From Actinomadura alba (lineage in GTDB: Bacteria; Actinomycetota; Actinomycetes; Streptosporangiales; Streptosporangiaceae), in NCBI RefSeq assembly GCF_014323705.1, contig NZ_JABVEC010000004.1:186001-250000 (forward strand): 64,000 nt of DNA, written 5' to 3'. Shown here in pieces: positions 35,363 to 44,476 of the stretch. Positions within the stretch are counted from its first letter, which is position 1, and each line of letters starts with the position of its first letter. A program made the translations under genes and the position numbers. The notes below the pieces were generated by a model. The model saw only the letters and a list, made by a program, of their open reading frames with translations, was not told the DNA's origin and searched no databases.

Positions 35363-36019
35363 ATGAAGGTGAACGGCAGTGCCACGGTCGCCGCGCCGCT
35401 TCCACGGGTCTGGGAGGCCCTGCGAGACCCCGCCGTACTCGTCCGCGCCATCCCCGGATGCCAGGTCCTGGAAGCCACAGGCACGGATACCTACAACATG
35501 ACGATCATTGCCGGCGTCGCCTCGATCAAGGGCACCTACGTCGGGCGGGTCGCCCTCTCCGAGCCTGAGCCGCCACACGCGTTCGTGCTGCGCGCCCAGG
35601 GACAGGGTGCCCCCGGCACGATCGACGCCGTCGTACAGGTCCGGCTGTCGGAGGGGGACGGCGGCACCCAGGTGCACTATGACGCCGACGCGACGGTCGG
35701 CGGGATGATCGGCGGAGTCGGCCAGCGGATGCTCGGTTCGGTGGCGAAGCGGACCGCAGGCGAGTTCTTCGCGGCCGTCGAGCGCACGCTCACGGTGCCG
35801 GTACTGGCGGCGGAGGCGATGCCCCCTTCGGCGCCACCCTCCGTACCCGCGTCGCGGTCCGAGCCGGTCCCCGCGGCCGGCACGGTGTACGAGGCGCCCC
35901 GGCGGTCTGAGCCGGCGACGTTGCCGATGGCCGTCGCGTTCGGCAGCGGCGGCGTCGTCGCGCTCGCGGGCGTCGCCATGGGCTTTCTGCTGGGACGGCG
36001 GTCTCGCCGCCGGACATGA
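35363..36019 (+). CDS. CoxG-like SRPBCC protein with C-terminal membrane anchor
   Basis: 218 residues. Residues 1-145 form the CoxG/SRPBCC helix-grip domain (GSATVAAPLPRVWEALRDPA, IPGCQVLE, GGMIGGVGQRMLGSVAKRT). A proline/serine-rich linker and one transmembrane helix with a basic end (VALAGVAMGFLLGRRSRRRT) follow. CoxG recruits carbon monoxide dehydrogenase-type enzymes to the membrane and, as shown for mycobacterial CO/H2 oxidisers, may carry quinone. The likely partner is the Mo hydroxylase now about 7 kb away beyond the fucose segment. Confidence 0.85.
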   Translation: MKVNGSATVAAPLPRVWEALRDPAVLVRAIPGCQVLEATGTDTYNMTIIAGVASIKGTYVGRVALSEPEPPHAFVLRAQGQGAPGTIDAVVQVRLSEGDGGTQVHYDADATVGGMIGGVGQRMLGSVAKRTAGEFFAAVERTLTVPVLAAEAMPPSAPPSVPASRSEPVPAAGTVYEAPRRSEPATLPMAVAFGSGGVVALAGVAMGFLLGRRSRRRT

Positions 36020-36072
36020 CGGCCGTGGGGACCGCCGTGTCTCGCCGCCGGACATGACGGCCGTGGGGACCG
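36001..36072. repeat. Tandem 34-bp direct repeat at coxG 3' end
   Basis: A 34-bp segment beginning GTCTCGCCGCCGGACATGAC is present at 36001-36034 and again, without change, at 36039-36072. The first copy contains the last codons and the stop of the coxG-like gene. The second is outside the gene. Confidence 0.85.
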
Positions 36073-36246
36073 GCCGGGCCAACGGACCACCGTCACGGTG
36101 GGACGCGCTTCCGGCCGTGATGACCGCGATGCGACCGTCGCGGTGGGCGAGCCCGGCCCGGTGCCCCGGGTGACCGGGAGCGGTCCGGTACTGCGCCATG
36201 CTTTGGGATGCAGTGTCGCTACTCGCAGGCCCATGGGGGATAGGTC

Positions 36247-36735
36247 ATGACGTATCCAGAACCGCGTTACCTCGGCGACAAGGGGGAGATCAGCGCCACC
36301 TACCGCGCCGCGGATCATCCGCCCGAGCTGACGTACCAGTCCGGCAACACGGTGCACTACCTGGCGGCCGGCGCTTCGACGAACGGCCAGTTCGGCCTCT
36401 ACCGCTGGGAGATGGGACCGGAGCCGAGCGGCCCGGACGCGCACTTCCACAAGTCGATCTCGGAGTCGTTCTTCATCCTCGCCGGGACGGTGCGCATCTA
36501 CGACGGCACCCGCTGGATCGACACCAGGCCGGGTGACTTCGTGCACGTCCCCGAGGGCGGGATCCACGCGTTCCGCAACGAGTCGGGTGAGCCGGCGTCG
36601 ATGCTGCTGCACTTCGCGCCAGGGGCGCCACGAGAGGGTTACTTCGAGGGCCTCGCGGAATTCGCCGTGTCGGGACGGCCCAGCGACGAAGAACTCGCGG
36701 AGTTCTATTTCCGCCATGACACCTTCTGGCTCTAG
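36247..36735 (+). CDS. Cupin-domain protein
   Basis: 162 residues forming one conserved barrel. Cupin motif 1 is GPDAHFHKSISESFFILAG and motif 2 is PGDFVHVPEGGIHAF, giving His/His/Glu/His metal ligands. The reaction cannot be predicted; such single-domain cupins are often dioxygenases or isomerases. A GGGGGA site precedes the ATG. It stands between the coxG-like gene and a convergent FKBP gene. Confidence 0.8.
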   Translation: MTYPEPRYLGDKGEISATYRAADHPPELTYQSGNTVHYLAAGASTNGQFGLYRWEMGPEPSGPDAHFHKSISESFFILAGTVRIYDGTRWIDTRPGDFVHVPEGGIHAFRNESGEPASMLLHFAPGAPREGYFEGLAEFAVSGRPSDEELAEFYFRHDTFWL

Positions 36736-36825
36736 CCGCGGCGGGGCGCGCCCGCGCGGGACATGGCCGGGATGGACGAATCGGTCCGAGCGTCCTGCCC
36801 GCCATGCCCCGCCGGGCGTACCGGA

Positions 36826-37200
36826 TCAGTTCACGGACAGCAGGTCGACCACGAAGATGAGGGTCTCGCCGGGCTTGATGGCGTTGCCCGAGCCGCGGTT
36901 GCCGTATCCGAGGTGCGGCGGTATGACGAGCTTGCGCCGTCCGCCGACCTTCATGCCCTTGACACCGAGGTCCCATCCGGCGATGACCCGCTTGCCGCCG
37001 AGTGGGAACTGGAACGGCTGGCCGCGGTTCCACGACGCGTCGAACTCCTCGCCGGTGGAGAAGGAGACGCCGACGTAGTGGACGGTGACGTTGGAGCCGT
37101 GCGTGGCCTCCGCTCCGTCTCCCACCACGATGTCGGTGATGTCGAGGTTGGCGGGCGGGGAGCCCTCGGGGAAGTCGATCTCGGGCCTTTCAAGCGCCAT
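36826..37200 (-). CDS. FKBP-type peptidyl-prolyl isomerase
   Basis: 124 residues, a single cytoplasmic FKBP domain. Typical pieces: VTVHYVGVSFSTGEEFDASW, PLGGKRVIAGWDLGVKGMKV and PPHLGYGNRGSG. It speeds cis-trans isomerisation of proline bonds during folding. An AGGAG site lies seven bases before the ATG. No signal peptide. Confidence 0.92.
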   Translation of the reverse strand: MALERPEIDFPEGSPPANLDITDIVVGDGAEATHGSNVTVHYVGVSFSTGEEFDASWNRGQPFQFPLGGKRVIAGWDLGVKGMKVGGRRKLVIPPHLGYGNRGSGNAIKPGETLIFVVDLLSVN

Positions 37201-37379
37201 CGCAAGGCTCCTGGCTGGGTCGATTGATGGAGTGGTTCGGTGCCCGCAACCCTATCCAGGCCCTCATGCGCACTCCGGGGGAGGACCGCATCAGACGGCA
37301 GAGTCGCCGAAGATCTGCGGATCCGTTGGCAGATGTCGACGGTTCCGCGGACCGTGGGCGGAGGGTAGACCTTGGTGCC

Positions 37380-39533
37380 ATGCGCATCCGGATCGGCATC
37401 GACACCGGCGGCACGTTCACCGACGTGGTCGCCCTGGACGAGGCGACGGGCGAGGTGGTCACCACGAAGACGCCGTCCACTCCAGCCGACCCCGCCGAGG
37501 GGTTCATGGCCGGGGTGCGGAAGGGGCTTGCCCTGCTCGGCGCGAGCGGTCCCGATCTCGCCGCGGTGTCGCACGGCACCACCGTCGCGACCAACCAGTT
37601 GCTCGAGGACCGCATCGAGGACCTCGGCTTCGTCACCACCGAGGGCTTCGAGTTCGTCCTGGAGATCGGCCGGCAGAGTGTGCCCGACGGCTACGGGAAC
37701 TCCTACTTCTGGGTGAAGCCGCCGCGCATCGTCCCCGTACACCGGGTGAAGACCGTCGGCGGGCGGCTCGACCACACCGGTGCGGAGCTCCGGCCGTTCG
37801 ACGAGGACGGGGCGATCGCCGTGGCGCGCTGGTTCCGCGACCAGGGGATCGCCACGATCGGCGTCTGCTTCCTGCACTCCTACGCCGACCCCGGCCATGA
37901 GCTGCGGATGGCCGAGGTACTGCGCCGTGAGCACCCGGACGCGGTCGTGTCGCTGTCCAGCGAGGTGTTGCGCGAGTACCGGGAGTACGAGCGGTCGGTG
38001 ACGACTCTGGTCGACGCGGCGGTAAAACCGACGATGACCCGCTACATCGCCCGGATCGCCGACCGGCTCGCCGAACTGGATGACGCGGGACCGGGCGCCG
38101 AGGGGGCGCGCGACACCGCGGCGGTGCCGTTCTACGTCATGAAGTCGAACGGGGGCGTGCTCTCGGCCGAGGAGGTCGTGCACCAGCCGATCACGACGGT
38201 GCTGTCCGGGCCCGCCGCGGGCGCGCTCGGCGCCGCCCTCATCGCCGAGACCGCGGGGCATCGCTCGGTGATCACGCTGGACGGAGGCGGTACGTCGACG
38301 GACGTGGCCGTGGTGCTCGACGGCGAGCCGACACTGACCACGGAGGGCTCCGTCGGCCGCTACCCCTCCAAGATCCCCATGATCGACATCGTCACCGTCG
38401 GCGCGGGCGGCGGATCGATGGCGTGGGTCTCACCCGAGGGCACGCTCAAGGTGGGGCCGGCCTCCGCCGGTGCGGACCCGGGCCCGCTCTGCTACGGCAG
38501 GGGCGGCGCGACGCCGCCCGGCGCTCGAACGGGTGCCGCGCCGACCGTGACCGATGCCCACGTGTACCTCGGGCGGGTCCCGCCGCACCTCCTCGGGGGT
38601 GAGATCCCGCTGGACGTGGCCGCGGCGAGGACCGGCCTGGCCGGTCTCGCGGACGAGCTCGGCCTGGACCTCGAGCGCTGCGCCGCCGGGATGCTGGAGA
38701 TCAGCGCCTGGAACCAGGCGAACGCGATCAGGCAGATCACCGTCAAGCGCGGCCTGGACGTCCGCGATCACCCGATGGTGGCCTTCGGCGGCTCGGGTCC
38801 GCTGCTGGTCTGCCGGCTCATCGACATCCTCGGGCTGCCTTCGGCGCTGATCCCGCGGAACCCGGGGAACCTGTCCGCCTTCGGGCTGCTCACCGTCGAC
38901 GTCAAGAACGACTACGTACGGACCCACGTAGCCCGCGACACCGGTCTCGACCTCACCCCGATCGCCGACGTCCTCGCGGACCTCGAGCGGCAGGCCGCGC
39001 GCACCCTCGCCCAGGAGGGTTTCGCGTCAGCGGAGCAGCGGTTCCAGCGTTCGGTCGACCTGCGCTACTACGGTCAGGCCTTCGAGGTACGAGTGGCCGC
39101 GCCGGGCGGCCCGGTCGACTCCGGTTTCCGCGCCGACGTCCTCGCGCGCTTTCACGACGCCCATGAACGGCTGTACGGCTACTGCTACCGCGACGACCCG
39201 CGGCACGCGGTCGAATGGGTCAATCTGCGCGTCTCGGGGATCGGGCCGATCACCCGGCCCGTACTGAGGAAGAGCCCCGCCGGGGACGGGGATCCGGCTC
39301 GGGCGCGCACCGGTACGCGGCTCGTCTGCTTCGGTGACACGGAGGGCGGCCGGGACGCCGGGTGGGCGGACACCCCGATCTACCGGCGGGACGGGCTGGC
39401 CCCCGGCGACGTTCTGCGCGGCCCCGCGGTGATCGAGGAGTTCGGCTCGACGCTCCCGCTGCATCCCGGCTTCACCGCCGGCGTCGACCCGTACGGCGGC
39501 ATCGTCGTGACTCCGGGCGCTGCTCCGCCGTGA
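37380..39533 (+). CDS. Hydantoinase/oxoprolinase subunit A (HyuA family)
   Basis: 717 residues. The N-terminal hydantoinase/oxoprolinase domain opens RIGIDTGGTFTDVVALD, an ASKHA ATP-binding loop; a second phosphate loop is LDGGGTSTDVAVVLDG, and the region GFGGSGPLL-like appears as AFGGSGPLLVCRL. The family hydrolyses cyclic amides (5-oxoproline, N-methylhydantoin) or carboxylates ketones with ATP, always with a B subunit. Start ATG 37380 gives the standard N-terminus; the 52 upstream codons are promoter region. The stop codon lies in the left arm of a 13-bp hairpin. Confidence 0.88.
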   Translation: MRIRIGIDTGGTFTDVVALDEATGEVVTTKTPSTPADPAEGFMAGVRKGLALLGASGPDLAAVSHGTTVATNQLLEDRIEDLGFVTTEGFEFVLEIGRQSVPDGYGNSYFWVKPPRIVPVHRVKTVGGRLDHTGAELRPFDEDGAIAVARWFRDQGIATIGVCFLHSYADPGHELRMAEVLRREHPDAVVSLSSEVLREYREYERSVTTLVDAAVKPTMTRYIARIADRLAELDDAGPGAEGARDTAAVPFYVMKSNGGVLSAEEVVHQPITTVLSGPAAGALGAALIAETAGHRSVITLDGGGTSTDVAVVLDGEPTLTTEGSVGRYPSKIPMIDIVTVGAGGGSMAWVSPEGTLKVGPASAGADPGPLCYGRGGATPPGARTGAAPTVTDAHVYLGRVPPHLLGGEIPLDVAAARTGLAGLADELGLDLERCAAGMLEISAWNQANAIRQITVKRGLDVRDHPMVAFGGSGPLLVCRLIDILGLPSALIPRNPGNLSAFGLLTVDVKNDYVRTHVARDTGLDLTPIADVLADLERQAARTLAQEGFASAEQRFQRSVDLRYYGQAFEVRVAAPGGPVDSGFRADVLARFHDAHERLYGYCYRDDPRHAVEWVNLRVSGIGPITRPVLRKSPAGDGDPARARTGTRLVCFGDTEGGRDAGWADTPIYRRDGLAPGDVLRGPAVIEEFGSTLPLHPGFTAGVDPYGGIVVTPGAAPP

Positions 39534-39574
39534 TCTCGCAGGTGTTCGCGCGGGCATCAGTGAGATCACGGCGG
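39525..39574. repeat. REP-like hairpin repeat, copy A
   Basis: Perfect 13-bp arms CCGCCGTGATCTC (39525-39537) and complement (39562-39574). The left arm continues into the repeat core CCGTGATCTCGCAG plus GTGTTCGCGC. It encodes the final Pro-Pro-stop of the HyuA gene and sits between hyuA and hyuB. Confidence 0.75.
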
Positions 39575-39596
39575 TAGAGGGGTGAGGGAGGACGCA

Positions 39597-41474
39597 ATGA
39601 AGGTCGATCCGGTCCTGTTGGAGATCGTCGAGGGGACCCTCGCGTCGGTGGAGCGGGAGGTCGAGACGGCCATCGCCCGCACCGCGAGATCGCCGATGAT
39701 CCGGGACGCCCACGACTTCCGCGCGGGCATCCACGACCGGAGGCTGCGCAAGCTGACCGGCCGGTCCTACTCCGCGCTCGTCCAGCCCATCGTCCGTGAC
39801 TTCCCGCTCGACACGATGCGGCCGGGCGACGTGTTCTTCCACAACGACGTCTACCTTTCCGAGGGCGGTATCGGGCATCTGCCCGACCTGTGCGTCACCG
39901 TCCCGGTCTTCCACGACGGAAAGGTCGCCGCCTTCGTGCAGGCCTTCGGCCACCATGACGACATCGGCGGCGCGGTGCCCGGCTCGATGCCCTCGCACGC
40001 GCGCAGCGCCTTCGAGGAGGGCCTGATGGTCCCCCCGATCAAGCTGTGGGACCAGGGCGTGCCCAACGAGGCCGCGCTGCGCATCATGACCCGGAACTCC
40101 CGGATGCCCGACTCTCTCGCCGGCGACCTCGACGCCGAGTGCTCGGCGTGCCTGATGGGCGCGCGCCGCCTGGGCGAGCTGTTCGACCGGTACGGGGTCG
40201 AGGCCGTCGAGGCGTGCTTCGACGCGATCATCGACAAGACCACCGAGACGTTCCGCCGCGAGATCCTCGCTCGGATCCCGGACGGGGAGTACGTCTGGGA
40301 GGACTACGCCGAGCACGACGGGGTGGACCCGCCGCGCCTGCACACCCAGCGGATCACGCTGACCAAGACACCGGACCGGATCCTCATCGACTTCACCGGG
40401 ACGTCGCCGCAGGCGAAAGGACCGATCAACCACGCCGGCGACTACGCCGACGGGGTCTTCCTCAAGAAGTGGCTCGCGCCCGTCCTCCGCAACCTCGCCG
40501 ACACACCGGAACGGATGGCCGAACTCGACGTCAACGAGGGCGTCGTCCCCCTCATCGAGATGCGGTTCCCCGAGAAGGGGACGCTGCTCACGCCCATCTT
40601 CCCGGCGCCCACCAACGCCCGTACATTCGTCATCCTGCGCCTGCTCGGCGTGCTCGCCGGCGTGCTGGCCAAGGCGACCGGCGGGCGGATGCCGGCCGAC
40701 CAGGAGACCATCCGCTACACCGGGGTGTACGGCGAGCGCGACGGCTCGCCTTACCTCATGCGGGAGGTGCTCGGCGGCGGCTCGGGGGGCCGCTACTACG
40801 CCGACGGCGAGGACACGATCCATGTCGTACCGGACTCGCGCAACATCCCCGTCGAGTTCGCCGAGGCGCGCTGGCCGTTCGTCGTCGAGCGGCTGGGCCT
40901 CGCCGTCGACTCAGGCGGGGCGGGGGAGTTCCGCGGCGGCCTTGGCTACGACAAGCACATCCGCATGCTCGGCGACGCGCATTTCATGTCCATCGCCGAC
41001 CGGTCGATCCTGTCGTGCTGGGGGGTGAACGGCGGTCGCGCCGGGCTTCCGTTCCGGGCGACGGTCGGCGGGCGCGAGATGGAGGGTCTGGTCGACGACG
41101 AGCCCGTGCGCGCGGGCGAGGTCGTGCGGATCCGTACGACCGGCGGCGGCGGATGGGGCGACCCGCTGGACCGCGACCCGGGCAGGGTGGCGGCCGATGT
41201 ACGCGACGGCAAGGTCTCGGCGGAGGCGGCACCGGCCGACTACGGCGTCGTCGTCGGGTACGGCCCCGTGCCCTCGGGCGAAGCCGGGCCCGCGTCCGCC
41301 GTCCCGGGCGAGACGGCGGTGGCGGACGACGGACCGGTGGTCGACGAGGCGGCGACGGCGGCGTTGCGGGAGCGTCTCCGGGCCGAGCGTGGCGCGCCGC
41401 CCTTCTTCGACCGCGGGCCGGGCTTTCCCACGTTGTCCGGCGGCCGCGCCCACGCCGACGTGGACATCCTCTGA
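39597..41474 (+). CDS. Hydantoinase/oxoprolinase subunit B (HyuB family)
   Basis: 625 residues. HyuB features: DPVLLEIVEGTLASVEREVE, the metal-binding DVFFHNDVYLSEGGIGHLPD stretch with neighbouring GHHDDIGG, and FTGTSPQAKGPINHAGDY. It is the catalytic partner of HyuA. The ATG at 39597 with GGGAGGA upstream is preferred to a GTG 15 bases earlier. A C-terminal extension after residue 560 is rich in Ala, Gly and Pro. The substrate is uncertain; a cyclic ureide or lactam would fit the other nitrogen genes. Confidence 0.88.
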   Translation: MKVDPVLLEIVEGTLASVEREVETAIARTARSPMIRDAHDFRAGIHDRRLRKLTGRSYSALVQPIVRDFPLDTMRPGDVFFHNDVYLSEGGIGHLPDLCVTVPVFHDGKVAAFVQAFGHHDDIGGAVPGSMPSHARSAFEEGLMVPPIKLWDQGVPNEAALRIMTRNSRMPDSLAGDLDAECSACLMGARRLGELFDRYGVEAVEACFDAIIDKTTETFRREILARIPDGEYVWEDYAEHDGVDPPRLHTQRITLTKTPDRILIDFTGTSPQAKGPINHAGDYADGVFLKKWLAPVLRNLADTPERMAELDVNEGVVPLIEMRFPEKGTLLTPIFPAPTNARTFVILRLLGVLAGVLAKATGGRMPADQETIRYTGVYGERDGSPYLMREVLGGGSGGRYYADGEDTIHVVPDSRNIPVEFAEARWPFVVERLGLAVDSGGAGEFRGGLGYDKHIRMLGDAHFMSIADRSILSCWGVNGGRAGLPFRATVGGREMEGLVDDEPVRAGEVVRIRTTGGGGWGDPLDRDPGRVAADVRDGKVSAEAAPADYGVVVGYGPVPSGEAGPASAVPGETAVADDGPVVDEAATAALRERLRAERGAPPFFDRGPGFPTLSGGRAHADVDIL

Positions 41475-41526
41475 GCCGTGCGTCGGGCCCGCGGGCCGGA
41501 CGTGCCGTGCTCGGGCCGGCGGGTGC

Positions 41527-42342
41527 TCAAGGCGATGGCGGCCCGAGGCGGCGCCGGGCACGGGAGACCTCCCGCAGCGCGGCCTCGAGTTCGGTGGCGT
41601 CCTGTCCGAGTTCGCGGACCCGGGAGGTCGCGAGATCGTGCCCGACGTTGTCCACGAGGAGTTCCCGGTAGTCCTCGTCGCGGGACTCGAATTCCCTGAT
41701 GACCTCGCCGTCGTCCGGTGGCGGCGCCTGCACGGTGTCCTCTCTCACGGCCGGTTCCACGGCCGGCCCGTAGGCGGCGTCGGCGGCGAGGGCCCGCTCG
41801 GCGTACTCCTCGAGTGCCTGAACGCGCTTCACCACCGATTCCTGTGCGGACCTGAGGGCCTCGCGCTGTGGTTTGAACCGGGCCTTCTGCAGCGGTGTCA
41901 GAGCCGATGCGCGCAGGTCTCGCTGCTCCGCCCACATCCGTGACTGCGCCACGAGCGCCTGTGCGATCTCCCACTCCTCCGCGGGCAGCATCAGTGCGTT
42001 GTCCATGTCATCGAGCAGGCCGTCCCGGTTGACCCGGGAGTCGAGCACGGTGCTGATCGCCGACTGGGCGCGCTGCAGGAGGATCTTGGCGTCGGGGTCG
42101 AGGTCGGTGGCCACGACGTACCGCCCGTGGTATTTGCGGCTCAGCCGGGCGGCCCGGCCGTTCCCTCCGAGCAGCGGTGCGACGCCGGAGGCCAGCAGGG
42201 CCCGCGCTCCCGATCTCGGAGCGGCCGTCGACGGGGTCAGGTGGGCTTGTGCCTCCTGCAGCCGTCGCCGGTCCTCGGCCGGGATCTGGGGGTCCATGGC
42301 CACATGCGGCTCGGCGGAGTCCGGCAGATGTGACAGCGACAT
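41527..42342 (-). CDS. Hypothetical helical protein
   Basis: 271 residues, not recognised as a named family. Largely alpha-helical and charged, with a central predicted coiled-coil-like segment (RFKPQREALRSAQESVVKRV, ALEEYAERAL) and a conserved-looking HGRYVVATDLDPDAKILLQR block. No signal peptide or membrane segment. Start at ATG 42342 is a choice; an in-frame methionine at codon 16 is also possible, and the longer frame to 42426 would cover the divergent promoter of the pirin operon. Confidence 0.6.
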   Translation of the reverse strand: MSLSHLPDSAEPHVAMDPQIPAEDRRRLQEAQAHLTPSTAAPRSGARALLASGVAPLLGGNGRAARLSRKYHGRYVVATDLDPDAKILLQRAQSAISTVLDSRVNRDGLLDDMDNALMLPAEEWEIAQALVAQSRMWAEQRDLRASALTPLQKARFKPQREALRSAQESVVKRVQALEEYAERALAADAAYGPAVEPAVREDTVQAPPPDDGEVIREFESRDEDYRELLVDNVGHDLATSRVRELGQDATELEAALREVSRARRRLGPPSP

Positions 42343-42413
42343 GGCGACAAGGGTGCCCCAATGCCGAAGATCGCTCCAGCCGCCGAGGCGAGGAGCGGGC
42401 GCAAAGGGGGAAT

Positions 42414-42427
42414 GTTGAATCTTCAAC
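42414..42427. promoter_or_regulatory. Inverted-repeat operator before pirin operon
   Basis: GTTGAA-TC-TTCAAC, six-base perfect arms with a two-base centre. The layout is like sites bound by MarR-family repressors in actinomycetes (TTGAA-N2-TTCAA). No marR gene is nearby in the window. It lies 77 bp before the first pirin gene and about 70 bp from the divergent hypothetical gene. Confidence 0.5.
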
Positions 42428-42503
42428 TAGAGTTGTGTCTGACAGCATGACGTTGCCGGGCGGATCGGACCCGGGAACGCCCAGGAGCGCGAAGGAGATC
42501 GCC

Positions 42504-43514
42504 ATGCCTGCAGTGACCGTCGATGACAGGCTCGTCCTGCCACGCGTCCCCCGTCCGGACACCGCCGTGCTCGCCGAACGGCCGGTCCGCTCCGTGACCA
42601 CGGCCCCGAGCGGTTTCGAGGGCGAGGGCTTCCCGGTGAGGCGCGCCTTCGCGGGCGTCGAGATGCGCGACCTCGACCCGTTCATCCACATGGACCAGAT
42701 GGGTGAGGTCGAGTACGCGCCCGGCGAGCCCAAGGGGACCCCGTGGCATCCGCACCGGGGCTTCGAGACCGTCACCTACATCATCGACGGGATCTTCGAG
42801 CACTCCGACTCCAACGGCGGCGGCGGTGTCATCACCGACGGCGACACCCAGTGGATGACGGCCGGCAGCGGCCTCTTGCACATCGAGGCCCCGCCCGAGC
42901 ACCTCGTGGTGTCCGGCGGGCTCTTCCACGGCATCCAGCTCTGGGTGAACCTGCCGCGCGCGAACAAGTTCAACCCGCCGCGCTACCAGGACATCCGTGC
43001 GCGTGAGGCGGCGCTGCTCACGTCGGACGACGGCGGCGCGCTGCTCCGCGTCATCGCGGGGGAGGTCGCCGGGCACGCCGGCCCCGGATCCACGTTCACC
43101 CCGATCTCGCTGATCCACGCCACCGTGAGCCCGGGGGCGCGGCTGACCCTGCCGTGGCGGCCGGACTTCAACGCGCTGGCGTACGTCCTCGCCGGCGAGG
43201 GCAACGTGGGCGCCGAGGCGCGCCCCGTCCACACCGGTCAGCTCGCCGTCTACGGTGCCGGCGACGTCCTCACCGTCGCGGCCGCACCGCAGCAGGACGG
43301 CCGTACGCCCGAGCTGGAGGTGCTCATCCTCGGGGGCCGGCCGATCCGCGAGCCGGTTGCGCACTACGGGCCCTTCGTGATGAACACCAGGGCCGAGCTC
43401 ATTCAGGCGGTCGAGGACTTCCAGGCCGGCCGGCTCGGCGTCATCCCGGCCGAGAAGGTGCCGCACACCGCGCCGGGCGACACCGTCGACGGCACGGGAC
43501 AGGCCGGGCGATGA
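42504..43514 (+). CDS. Pirin-family protein 1
   Basis: 336 residues. Pirin N-terminal cupin motif: DPFIHMDQMG, GTPWHPHRGFETVTYIIDG (metal histidines) and HSDSNGGGGVI; C-terminal pirin domain follows. Some bacterial pirins are quercetin 2,3-dioxygenases or redox regulators. An AAGGAGA site seven bases before ATG 42504 fixes the start. The stop overlaps the start of a second pirin gene. Confidence 0.88.
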   Translation: MPAVTVDDRLVLPRVPRPDTAVLAERPVRSVTTAPSGFEGEGFPVRRAFAGVEMRDLDPFIHMDQMGEVEYAPGEPKGTPWHPHRGFETVTYIIDGIFEHSDSNGGGGVITDGDTQWMTAGSGLLHIEAPPEHLVVSGGLFHGIQLWVNLPRANKFNPPRYQDIRAREAALLTSDDGGALLRVIAGEVAGHAGPGSTFTPISLIHATVSPGARLTLPWRPDFNALAYVLAGEGNVGAEARPVHTGQLAVYGAGDVLTVAAAPQQDGRTPELEVLILGGRPIREPVAHYGPFVMNTRAELIQAVEDFQAGRLGVIPAEKVPHTAPGDTVDGTGQAGR

Positions 43515-44476
43515 GCGACCTCGACACGACGTCCACCCTGACCGTGCGCGGCGGCCGGGGGGACGTCTCGGCCGAGCCGGTACGGGAGCTCCTGACCTCC
43601 CGGCAGGTTCTGCTCGGCGAGGGCACCCGGGTCCGCCGGCTGCTGCCGAACATCGGCCGGCGGATGGTGGGCGCCTGGTGCTTCGTGGACCACTACGGCC
43701 CCGACGACATCGCCGACGAGACCGGCATGCTGGTGCCGCCGCATCCGCACATGGGCCTTCAGACGGTCAGCTGGCTGCACGACGGCGAGGTGCTGCACCG
43801 CGACAGTCTCGGCAGCCTGCAGACCGTACGGCCGCGCGAGCTGAGCCTGATGACCGCCGGGCGGGCCATCGCGCACTCCGAGGAGTCGCCGCGTGATCAT
43901 CCGCGCGTACTCCATGGCGCGCAGCTGTGGGTGGCGCTACCGGACGCCCACCGCGGCACCGGCCCGCACTTCGAGTTCCACGCGCAGCTGCCGGTGGTCA
44001 CCGCCCACGGGCTGCGCGCGACCGTCATCATGGGCGAGCTGGACGGCGCGGTCTCACCGGGCACGGCCTACTCGCCACTGGTCGGCGCCGACCTGGCCCT
44101 GACCGCCGGCACCGGCACCGCACTGCCGCTCGAACCGGACTTCGAGTACGCGGTGCTCACCATGTCGGGAGAGGCGGAGGTCGACGGGGTCGCGCTCACG
44201 CCCGGGTCGCTGCTCTACCTGGGCTGCGGCCGGTCGAGCCTGCGGCTTCGGGCGGACTCCGACACCGGCCTGATGCTGCTCGGCGGCGAGCCCTTCGAGG
44301 AGCGGATCGTCATGTGGTGGAACCTCATCGGACGTACCGGCGAGGAGATCGCGGAGGCCCGCGCGGCGTGGGCCTCCGGTGAGCGGTTCGGCACGGTGGA
44401 CGGCTACGAGGGCGAGCGGCTGGCGGCGCCCGCGCTGCCGGCGACGCCGCTCAAGGCCCGGGGCCGGGCCCGCTGA
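43511..44476 (+). CDS. Pirin-family protein 2
   Basis: 321 residues. Pirin motif: GAWCFVDHYGPDD and PPHPHMGLQTVSWLHDGEV, then ELSLMTAGRAIAHSEES. It belongs to a different pirin branch from the upstream gene, so the pair is not a recent duplication. Translation is coupled by ATGA overlap. The last 26 bases overlap the 3' end of the convergent kinase gene. Confidence 0.88.
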   Translation: MSDLDTTSTLTVRGGRGDVSAEPVRELLTSRQVLLGEGTRVRRLLPNIGRRMVGAWCFVDHYGPDDIADETGMLVPPHPHMGLQTVSWLHDGEVLHRDSLGSLQTVRPRELSLMTAGRAIAHSEESPRDHPRVLHGAQLWVALPDAHRGTGPHFEFHAQLPVVTAHGLRATVIMGELDGAVSPGTAYSPLVGADLALTAGTGTALPLEPDFEYAVLTMSGEAEVDGVALTPGSLLYLGCGRSSLRLRADSDTGLMLLGGEPFEERIVMWWNLIGRTGEEIAEARAAWASGERFGTVDGYEGERLAAPALPATPLKARGRAR

